Below the pieces are notes generated by a model that worked only from the letters and a program-made list of their open reading frames with translations, did no database searches and was not told where the DNA came from. Positions 15,903 to 21,640 of a stretch of DNA of 21,640 nucleotides are shown piece by piece; within the stretch, counting starts at the first letter, position 1; the number at the start of each line of letters is the position of its first letter. The translations under genes were made by a program, and so were the position numbers. The stretch comes from an uncultured Planctomycetota bacterium (lineage in GTDB: Bacteria > Planctomycetota > Planctomycetia > Pirellulales > Thermoguttaceae): assembly GCA_902797455.1 (NCBI GenBank), contig CADBTE010000383.1, positions 1 through 21,640 on the forward strand, given 5' to 3'.

Positions 15903-16886
15903 CTAGAAATATTGCCCGGTCCCGTAGGGGAGTTCTTTGAACATCTTGCTGATCGACTGGTTCTCGTGGATGCGCTTGATCGCCTCGCCCAAGACCGGCG
16001 CGATGGAGATCACCTTGATGTTCGGCAGATTGTGTTCGGGAAGCAGCGGAATCGTATCGGAGAGGACGATCTCCTCGATTGGGGCGTTGCGCAGCTGCTC
16101 GATGGCGTTGCCGCACAGAACTCCGTGGGTCGCGGCGATGAAGATTTTGGTCGCGCCCATCTTTTTGACCAAGTGAGCGGCGCCGCAGATGGAGCCGCCG
16201 GTGCTGATCATGTCGTCGAAGAGGAAAGCGACGCGCCCGGCAATCGGGCCGCCGATGATATTGGCCTGCTCGACAACGTTGCCGTGGCGGCGCTTATCGA
16301 TGATGGCAAGATTACCGCCCAGCGCCTTGACGTGCGCTGCGGCACGCTTGATACTTCCCTCATCGGGGCTGACGACGACACATTCCTCAGGCTTGTAGCC
16401 GAGGGAAGTAATGTAGTGATCAAGAACCGGAGAGGCGGAGAGGTGATCGACCGGGATATCGAAAAAGCCTTGGATCTGCGCGGCGTGCAGGTCCATCGCG
16501 ACGATACGGTCGGCTCCGGCTCGGGTAATGAGGTTGGCGACCAGCTTGGCGGTGATGGGGGTTCTTCCCTCATCTTTGCGGTCTTGGCGGGCATAGCCGA
16601 AATAGGGGATCACGGTGGTGATACGGGCGGCACTGGCGCGTTTGAAGCTCTCGATCATAATCAGCAGCTGCATCAGCGAGTCATTGACCGGCCGGCAGGT
16701 CGGCTGGATCAAAAAGACATCCTCTCCGCGGACATCTTCTTCGATCTTGCAGAAACTCTCACCGTCGGGGAAGGGATGAAGGTCGATCTGACCCAGGGGA
16801 ATCCCGATATAGTCACTGATGTTTTTAGCCAGCGCCGGGTTGGCACTACCGGAAAAAATTTTGATTTTCTGCATTGAACTATCCAT
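15903..16886 (-). CDS. prs: Ribose-phosphate pyrophosphokinase (PRPP synthase)
   Basis: Prs makes phosphoribosyl pyrophosphate from ribose-5-phosphate and ATP for purine, pyrimidine, His, Trp and NAD synthesis. Visible motifs, numbered from the longer start, are HPFPDGE (37-43), YARQDRKDEGRTPITAKLVANL (98-119) in the ATP/regulatory region, DLHAAQIQGFF with the catalytic His134, VVSPDEGSIKRA (171-182), the flexible-loop KRR (198-200) and the PRPP-binding loop DDMISTGGS (224-232). The length of 327 is slightly above the usual value of about 315. The alternative ATG at 16874 (starting MQKIKIFSGSANP) matches the family N-terminus better and has a weak GGA upstream, so the first four residues are uncertain. 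It is transcribed divergently from the aldolase-like gene. Confidence 0.95.
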   Translation of the reverse strand: MDSSMQKIKIFSGSANPALAKNISDYIGIPLGQIDLHPFPDGESFCKIEEDVRGEDVFLIQPTCRPVNDSLMQLLIMIESFKRASAARITTVIPYFGYARQDRKDEGRTPITAKLVANLITRAGADRIVAMDLHAAQIQGFFDIPVDHLSASPVLDHYITSLGYKPEECVVVSPDEGSIKRAAAHVKALGGNLAIIDKRRHGNVVEQANIIGGPIAGRVAFLFDDMISTGGSICGAAHLVKKMGATKIFIAATHGVLCGNAIEQLRNAPIEEIVLSDTIPLLPEHNLPNIKVISIAPVLGEAIKRIHENQSISKMFKELPYGTGQYF

Positions 16887-16972
16887 TTCGGGTCATACGG
16901 TTCTGCGTCCGGGCAGTTCGTGGAGACTGTATGAGCAGCTTACGAAACGTTTGCCTTCGTACCAGTCCCTGT

Positions 16973-17001
16973 ATTCTAGGGGGAATATTCCTATTTATCA
17001 A
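16973..17001 (-). promoter_or_regulatory. Sigma-70-type promoter of prs with palindromic spacer
   Basis: On the minus strand TTGATA (16996-17001, 5/6) and TAGAAT (16973-16978, 5/6) are separated by exactly 17 bp. The predicted start is near 16966. The spacer contains the perfect palindrome GGAATATTCC (16982-16991), a plausible operator position. Confidence 0.65.
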
Positions 17002-17043
17002 CCCCCGCGGCTCGCATCTTTGGCCTAATAGAGGGCAAGAGAA

Positions 17044-17072
17044 TTGACTTGGCGCGAAAAATGGGGTAAATT
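17044..17072 (+). promoter_or_regulatory. Sigma-70-type promoter of the aldolase-like gene
   Basis: TTGACT (17044-17049, 5/6) and TAAATT (17067-17072, 4/6) are separated by exactly 17 bp. The expected start is near 17079, giving a leader of about 84 nt. The -35 boxes of this and the divergent prs promoter are 42 bp apart. Confidence 0.6.
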
Positions 17073-17162
17073 AAGGGATAGGGGAAATTTGTTCAAGCAA
17101 AGGGTCCTGCCTGTTCGGCAGAGGAGCTTGGGGCCGGTTCCGGCCAAAGGAAGAAAATCCGT

Positions 17163-18332
17163 ATGGAGAAATCTCTTGATATCAAACTGCGGCGGATCCT
17201 CGCGGACCGTTCCTGCAACGATTTCATTTTGGCGGACGCCAAAGACGCCGACATGGCGTATGGGCTCGCGGCGCCGGGAAAGAGTCCCGAGCAGCACGCC
17301 GGCGAAGCCCGCTTTAAGACCCTCGACCAGTATCGCGATCAAATCCGCCAGATTATTGATCAGGGGCTCGTCGACATCGTTTTGATGAGCGCCAGCACGA
17401 ACGAGCTTTTGGCTATCCGTGAGAAGCGTTTTGTCAATTCGCCGATTACCCCCGCCATCAGGGCCAACGACACGACCGACATCTGGCTGGCCGGAGCCGA
17501 GGGAATTTATCCCACGGTCCCTTCCCGTCCCTTCCGTACCGCTTCGCTCGATCACGCGATGTGCGGTCATATCGACTGTACCCCCGAAGAGCGCGCCGCC
17601 GGACTGGGGGCCGATCTTGGCCTTTATTCCATCACCTTCAACAATAACCCCGTGACCGATTACGAGGCGCTGGCGGCGTACAAGGAATTCCGTCTCGAGG
17701 CCGAGAGGAAAGGGTTCCGCCATTTTCTCGAGGTTTTCAGCCCCAACGCCTGTGCCCCGAACTGTCCGGTCGACATCCCGAAGTTTGTCAATGACCATAT
17801 CGTCCGAACGCTTGCCGGCGTGACCAGCAAGGGACGTCCGATCTTCCTTAAGATCCCCTACTACGGCCCGAAGGCGATGGAGGCGCTGGCCCGGTATGAC
17901 AGTTCAATCGTCGTCGGTATCCTCGGCGGATCGGCGGGAACGACGCTCGACGCCTTCCAGATGCTCCACGACGCGAAGAAGTACGGTGCCCGTGTGGCCT
18001 TGTACGGCCGAAAGATTAACCAGGCCGATCACCAGCTCTCATTCGTGAAGTACCTGCGCTTGATCGCCGACAGCCAGATCGATCCGGTTGAGGCGGTGAA
18101 GGCCTACCACGGGGACCTCCAGAAGCTGGGGATCCGGCCTTCCCGCCCGCTTAACGATGATCTTCAGACGACGGTTCAGTCGGACAGTTACAGCGGCTCG
18201 TCGACCTCGATCAAGTCGTCGCCTAAGAAGGCCGTTCCCGGCCGAGGAGGGATTGAACCTCTTCCCGATTTCTCCAAGATGACCCAGGAAGAGAAGCTGC
18301 GCTGGAATCTGGATCGTATTCGCAGAATGTGA
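17163..18332 (+). CDS. Class I aldolase-like TIM-barrel protein (DeoC/LacD/DhnA-type), function unknown
   Basis: I do not recognise this 389-residue protein as a named enzyme. The order of segments fits a (beta/alpha)8 barrel of the DeoC/LacD/DhnA aldolase superfamily: ILADAKDADMAYG (22-34), VDIVLMSAS (70-78), GADLGLYSITFNNN (149-162), FRHFLEVFSP (185-194), PIFLKIPYYG (226-235), IVVGILGGSAGT (249-260) and GARVALYGRKINQ (275-287). Lys230 in LKIPYYG sits where Schiff-base-forming Lys occurs in archaeal-type fructose-bisphosphate aldolases (K-x-x-Y-x-G). The GGSAGT loop and YGRKINQ fit the phosphate-binding end of the barrel. The last 55 or so residues are a Ser/Lys/Pro-rich tail outside the fold. 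AAAGGAAG lies eight or nine bases before the ATG. A sugar-phosphate aldolase role is inferred only. Confidence 0.8.
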   Translation: MEKSLDIKLRRILADRSCNDFILADAKDADMAYGLAAPGKSPEQHAGEARFKTLDQYRDQIRQIIDQGLVDIVLMSASTNELLAIREKRFVNSPITPAIRANDTTDIWLAGAEGIYPTVPSRPFRTASLDHAMCGHIDCTPEERAAGLGADLGLYSITFNNNPVTDYEALAAYKEFRLEAERKGFRHFLEVFSPNACAPNCPVDIPKFVNDHIVRTLAGVTSKGRPIFLKIPYYGPKAMEALARYDSSIVVGILGGSAGTTLDAFQMLHDAKKYGARVALYGRKINQADHQLSFVKYLRLIADSQIDPVEAVKAYHGDLQKLGIRPSRPLNDDLQTTVQSDSYSGSSTSIKSSPKKAVPGRGGIEPLPDFSKMTQEEKLRWNLDRIRRM

Positions 18333-18370
18333 TCCCTTTTATCCGCGCAATCGTCGCGACCGGATTAAAA

Positions 18371-18393
18371 AGAATCGGAACAACCGTTTTTTT
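18371..18393 (+). terminator. Weak terminator after the aldolase-like gene
   Basis: A small stem (AA-T-CGG with CCGTT, one bulge, loop AACAA) is followed by a run of T. It lies about 40 bp after the stop codon. The stem is short, so termination may be partial. Confidence 0.35.
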
Positions 18394-18414
18394 CCCGCTG
18401 TGGCTAAATCCGAT

Positions 18415-18443
18415 TTGAAGGTTCGGTTATCATATACTATATG
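18415..18443 (+). promoter_or_regulatory. Probable promoter of the beta-propeller gene
   Basis: TTGAAG (18415-18420) and TATATG (18438-18443) are separated by 17 bp, each matching the consensus at 4/6. The region between them is A/T-rich and offers overlapping -10-like words. The expected leader is about 125 nt. Confidence 0.4.
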
Positions 18444-18515
18444 TTGAGGGACGTTGTACGTTTTAAGGACCTGAGGGTGTCCCGCTTTCCTTCACGTCCG
18501 AGTTGTTCGTATGTG

Positions 18516-18535
18516 TCCTCTGCAAGAGCAGAGGA
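18516..18535 (+). promoter_or_regulatory. Perfect 8-bp hairpin in the leader of the beta-propeller gene
   Basis: TCCTCTGC and GCAGAGGA pair perfectly around the tetraloop AAGA, about 40 bases before the start codon. Three GGA words follow (in GCAGAGGA, AAGGAAAG and CAGGGAG), the last being the ribosome-binding site. This arrangement could be a translational control site. Confidence 0.4.
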
Positions 18536-18574
18536 TAAGAACACAAGGAAAGAATCGTAACAGGGAGAATATAG

Positions 18575-20332
18575 GTGCTGTCTATGAGCTTTCTGTCAAA
18601 ATGCGCCTGGGGCAGACGGGTGTCGGCGTTTGTTCTCTTCGGTCTCCTTGTTTTATCCGGCCAGGTTTTTCTCTTTGGGGCGGGCGTCGTTCATTCAACC
18701 CTCTTCTCCGAATTGGAAGTCAACCGTCTTGGTTTGACTCGTCCCTGGTTCAACCAGGTGCTTCTTGATTACGGGAAGGGCCACGTTACCGGCGTTACTC
18801 TCCAGGACGATACCCTTTACATCACGACCGATGCCGGCCGGCTCCATGTGATTGACGGCAAGACGGGGACAACTCTCTGGAGCCGTCTTTTGGGGTCCAG
18901 TGACCAAATCTCGACCGAGGCGGCGGTCAACAGTAAAATCGTCGCGGTTATCCATGGCACCACATTGAATGTACTCGACCGTTTCGATGGCCGCCGGCTC
19001 CTCGATATCCCGATCCAGGCTCCCCCGGGGGCCGGTCCCCAGGTGAGTGAGCGTTACATCTACGTCCCGATTCTTACCGGGAAGATTTTTGCTTACCCCA
19101 TCAATGAAATCCCCTCCAAACCCGGGCCGAGCGGACGCTTTACCTATGAGGATATTGACGCGCTGCGGGTCAACGACGAACTCTCGGCGACGGTCAAAGA
19201 GAAGATGAAAACCCTTCTCGATGATACCCAGGTCGAAAAATACGCGCTTTCCCCGGTTCTGGCCAACGAAATCCTGATGTGCCCGGCTCTTGGACACCCT
19301 CTGGTTCAGCCGATCCTCACGACCCAAACCCTCTTCGATGATTACTGCGCCTGGGTGACCGATAACGGCAGTTTGTTGTTCGCCCGTACCCACTTCAGCG
19401 ATGAAGCCAACGCACTGAAGGTCGTCTATCGGGTGACGCTCTCGCCGGAGGTCTTCTATTCCGACCGGAAGCACTACACTCGTGTCTATGTTCCCTACGA
19501 CAACGAGATGAACTACCGGCCGACATACTGCCCGTTCGACAAGAGTGATTTCAATTCCAGAAAGACCCCTCCCGGGCGCGGCGGAATGCTTTTGGTCGGC
19601 GCTCAGACCGGCTATATCTTCGCCGTGAACGATTTCTCGGGAGATGTTGACTGGCAGTTCTGCGCGGGGGAGCGGGTGATCGACCCGATTGGCCTGTCGG
19701 TCGACCCGGACAATCCCTCGTCAGACTGCTGTTACGCCACGACATACCTGGGCAACTTCTTCTGTGTCAGACTCAAGGATGGCACCGAGGTTTGGCGAAC
19801 CGATCGTGTGCGTCAGTTTGTGGCGGCCACTCCGTCGCGCATCTATGTTCAAGACCTTTACGGAGATCTGGTTGCCCTTGATAGACAGACGGGGAAAAAG
19901 GTCACACGCATCTCGATGGATATCGGAACCTACGCCGTCTTTAACGTGGAGAGCGATCGAATTTACCTCGTTGCTCCCGATGGTCTGGTCCAATGCCTCC
20001 ACGAGATCGACTCGGATCAGCCGCGCCGCTACCGAGAGACCGCCGTCGAGATCGGGGAGCGTCTCAAGGCCGAGCGTGCGTCGTACCGTTCCCCGCAGCA
20101 GGCCGCCCTGGCCGAGTCTGATGACGGCGATGATTCCGGCTCGGATGATCAAAACGGCGCGAAACCGGCGGCCGGCGCGCCGTTGATCTCCGGTGGCGCC
20201 CTCGACGAAAAACCGAGCAAACCCGCCGCCAAAGACGACGACGCCGATACCGGTTCCTCCGATGCCGACACCGATGATGACTCTGATGACGATACCGAGG
20301 ACGCTGAAGTCGAGGAGGATCCCTTTAGCTGA
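18575..20332 (+). CDS. Membrane-anchored PQQ-type beta-propeller protein with acidic tail
   Basis: This 585-residue protein starts with a basic N-terminus and a hydrophobic segment (about 16-38) acting as anchor or signal. It then shows at least six propeller-like strands of the form YxxxxxGxLxxxDxxTGxxxW. Clear ones are LYITTDAGRLHVIDGKTGTTLW (81-102), MLLVGAQTGYIFAVNDFSGDVDW (338-360), YATTYLGNFFCVRLKDGTEVW (387-407) and IYVQDLYGDLVALDRQTGK (423-441). BamB-like and PQQ-dehydrogenase-like proteins share this pattern, but no quinoprotein catalytic motif is seen, so a scaffold or envelope-assembly role is more likely. Residues 514-582 form an Asp/Glu-rich tail (18 acidic of 29 in 554-582). The GTG at 18575 follows GGGAG by seven bases; the ATG at 18584 is the alternative. 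Confidence 0.83.
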   Translation: MLSMSFLSKCAWGRRVSAFVLFGLLVLSGQVFLFGAGVVHSTLFSELEVNRLGLTRPWFNQVLLDYGKGHVTGVTLQDDTLYITTDAGRLHVIDGKTGTTLWSRLLGSSDQISTEAAVNSKIVAVIHGTTLNVLDRFDGRRLLDIPIQAPPGAGPQVSERYIYVPILTGKIFAYPINEIPSKPGPSGRFTYEDIDALRVNDELSATVKEKMKTLLDDTQVEKYALSPVLANEILMCPALGHPLVQPILTTQTLFDDYCAWVTDNGSLLFARTHFSDEANALKVVYRVTLSPEVFYSDRKHYTRVYVPYDNEMNYRPTYCPFDKSDFNSRKTPPGRGGMLLVGAQTGYIFAVNDFSGDVDWQFCAGERVIDPIGLSVDPDNPSSDCCYATTYLGNFFCVRLKDGTEVWRTDRVRQFVAATPSRIYVQDLYGDLVALDRQTGKKVTRISMDIGTYAVFNVESDRIYLVAPDGLVQCLHEIDSDQPRRYRETAVEIGERLKAERASYRSPQQAALAESDDGDDSGSDDQNGAKPAAGAPLISGGALDEKPSKPAAKDDDADTGSSDADTDDDSDDDTEDAEVEEDPFS

Positions 20333-20381
20333 TCGTCCCATGAGAGGGCCGGTGGTCTCTTCGGCCGCGAAGTGTTTCTTT

Positions 20382-20413
20382 ATCGGGGAGCGGGTTCGTT
20401 CCCCGATTTTTTT
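20382..20413 (+). terminator. Rho-independent terminator of the beta-propeller gene
   Basis: ATCGGGGA (20382-20389) and TCCCCGAT (20400-20407) form a perfect 8-bp stem with a 10-nt loop, followed by seven T (20407-20413). It lies 50 bp after the stop. Confidence 0.9.
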
Positions 20414-20437
20414 CGTCGGAATCCTCCCCTCTTTCCT

Positions 20438-20472
20438 CCCCCTTGTGCTCTTTCACCGCTGGCCCAAGGGGG
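20438..20472. promoter_or_regulatory. Inverted repeat upstream of dxr
   Basis: CCCCCTTG (20438-20445) and CAAGGGGG (20465-20472) are perfect complements with a 19-nt loop. It lies between the preceding terminator and the dxr promoter, in DNA that should not be transcribed from dxr. An operator is possible. Confidence 0.3.
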
Positions 20473-20478
20473 ACTGTC

Positions 20479-20510
20479 CCTCTTCCTTTTAAGAGGATTT
20501 CCCCTATAAT
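20479..20510 (+). promoter_or_regulatory. dxr: dxr promoter with perfect -10 and overlapping inverted repeat
   Basis: TATAAT at 20505-20510 is a perfect -10 box. No good -35 is present at the usual distance. Instead a 6-bp inverted repeat (CCTCTT, CCTTTT, AAGAGG; 20479-20496) covers that position. The predicted start falls at about 20517-20520, at or just before the dxr ATG. Confidence 0.5.
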
Positions 20511-20519
20511 TCGCGTACA

Positions 20520-21640
20520 ATGAGTGATATGATACCTCAAACTGGCCAGCCAATATCTCCCTTGCCGTTCCCGGGTAATATCGCGGTCCTGGGGGCCAGC
20601 GGGAGCATCGGCACGGCGGCGCTTGACGTCATTGCCGCATCGGATGGGGTATTGCGCGCCGCAGCGCTGAGTGTTCATCATGATACCGCCAAGCTCGCCG
20701 AGGCGGCCTGTCGGTTTCGGCCGGCCGTGGTCGCTGTCGCCGATGAACATGCCGATCGCACCCCGCTGTCGCGGCTTCCCGCCGAAACAGAGGTTCTCTT
20801 TGGCCCCGAGTCACTCGAGACGATCGCCCGCAGGGCCGATATCGATACGGTCCTGTGTGCTGTCGTCGGCTGTGCGGGTCTTCGCAGTACGCTGGCGGCT
20901 GTCGAGGCGGGGAAGACCCTCGCGCTGGCGAATAAAGAGTCACTGGTGACGGCCGGCGAACTGGTCATGGATGCCGTTCGGCGCTGCGGCGCGACGTTGT
21001 TTCCCGTCGATTCTGAGCACAGCGCCATCTATCAGTCGCTGCGCGCGCGAAGCGCATCCGCCGATCCGCTCATTGCGGGACAGGAGGTCAAATCGCTCGT
21101 GCTCACCGCCAGCGGCGGCCCGTTCAAAGACCGGACCGCGGAGGAACTCAAGTCCGTGACGGTCGACGAGGCTTTGGCTCATCCGACCTGGAAGATGGGG
21201 AAAAAGATCACGATCGATTCGGCAACGATGATGAACAAGGCCTTCGAACTGGTCGAGGCGTGCTGGCTGTTCGGTATCACTCCCGATCGTATCGAAGTGA
21301 TGATTCACCCGCAGTCGGTGATTCATTCGATGGTTGAGTTTGTCGATTCTGCCGTCATGGCGCAATTAAGCCCTCCCGATATGCGGCTTCCGATTCAGCT
21401 GGCCCTGTATCGAGGTCGGCGGCTGGGCGGCCCGGCACGCCGTTTTGATTGGCGGCAGCCCCTTTCGTTTGAAATGGTCCCCGTCGACGAAGACCGCTTT
21501 CCCGCGATTCGGCTCGGCCGAGAGGTCGCCTCGCGCGGAGGATCGTGCGGCGCTGTGGTCAACGCGGCGAACGAGACCGCCGTGGAGGCGTTTCTCTCGG
21601 GGCGGCTCCCCTTCCATAAAATTGTGGCCGCTTGCCAAGC
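20520..21640 (+). CDS. dxr: 1-deoxy-D-xylulose 5-phosphate reductoisomerase, 3' end missing
   Basis: Dxr (IspC) converts DXP to 2-C-methyl-D-erythritol 4-phosphate, the first committed step of the MEP isoprenoid pathway. From the ATG at 20520 the frame is open to the window edge, giving 373 residues of the usual 400 or so. Visible motifs are the NADPH-binding GASGSIG (25-31), ANKESLV (137-143), the metal ligands Asp164 and Glu166 in PVDSEHSAIYQ, TASGGPF (196-202), HPTWKMGKKITIDSATMMNK (221-240) with Glu243 as third ligand, and HPQSVIHSMVEF (263-274). The MEP pathway is therefore likely to be used. No ribosome-binding site precedes the first ATG, and a perfect -10 box lies 9 bp upstream. A second ATG at 20529 is the alternative start. 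Confidence 0.95.
   Translation, partial: MSDMIPQTGQPISPLPFPGNIAVLGASGSIGTAALDVIAASDGVLRAAALSVHHDTAKLAEAACRFRPAVVAVADEHADRTPLSRLPAETEVLFGPESLETIARRADIDTVLCAVVGCAGLRSTLAAVEAGKTLALANKESLVTAGELVMDAVRRCGATLFPVDSEHSAIYQSLRARSASADPLIAGQEVKSLVLTASGGPFKDRTAEELKSVTVDEALAHPTWKMGKKITIDSATMMNKAFELVEACWLFGITPDRIEVMIHPQSVIHSMVEFVDSAVMAQLSPPDMRLPIQLALYRGRRLGGPARRFDWRQPLSFEMVPVDEDRFPAIRLGREVASRGGSCGAVVNAANETAVEAFLSGRLPFHKIVAACQ

Noticed and set aside
15822..16877. 351-codon frame antisense to prs
   Set aside because: It mirrors prs in a biased frame and has no family features.
1..21640. CRISPR arrays, tRNA/rRNA genes, insertion sequences, phage or toxin-antitoxin genes
   Set aside because: None seen by eye on either strand; the intergenic regions are short and explained by promoters, leaders and terminators.

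Overview
The window is moderately GC-rich, densely coded bacterial chromosome. The gene set (planctomycete-like RpoB and RpoC, CsrA, flavin-dependent ThyX, a Prc-type S41 protease, an anchored PQQ-type beta-propeller and a secreted HExxH protein) suggests a member of the Planctomycetota. This is an inference from protein character and was not tested by a search. No mobile element, CRISPR array, tRNA, rRNA or phage gene was seen.

Layout. Positions 1-395 (-) hold the start of a secreted lipoprotein that runs off the left edge. Positions 889-1107 (+) are csrA, closed by a long hairpin terminator. Positions 1203-2705 (-) encode a secreted zinc-metallopeptidase-like protein. A gene-free stretch of about 590 bp follows, with an 11-bp tandem repeat, a GGA-rich segment and the probable rpoB promoter. 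Positions 3299-7249 and 7372-11832 (+) are rpoB and rpoC, ending at a perfect 19-bp inverted-repeat terminator that also serves the convergent operon. That operon (15556 to 11921, -) encodes a Prc-type protease, ThyX and a hotdog-fold thioesterase. Positions 15903-16886 (-) are prs (PRPP synthase). It is divergent from a class I aldolase-like TIM-barrel protein at 17163-18332 (+), and both genes have good sigma-70-type promoters. Positions 18575-20332 (+) encode a membrane-anchored beta-propeller with an acidic tail, followed by a clear terminator. Positions 20520-21640 (+) are dxr, cut by the right edge and possibly leaderless.

How the genes fit together. Most are housekeeping: transcription (rpoBC), post-transcriptional control (csrA), dTMP synthesis (thyX), PRPP supply (prs), isoprenoid synthesis (dxr) and envelope proteolysis or assembly (protease, beta-propeller, lipoprotein). 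rpoBC stands apart from the ribosomal-protein genes that usually flank it. No coherent new multi-gene system is evident. The least explained items are the aldolase-like protein, the GGA-rich repeat region upstream of rpoB, and several leader or operator structures.
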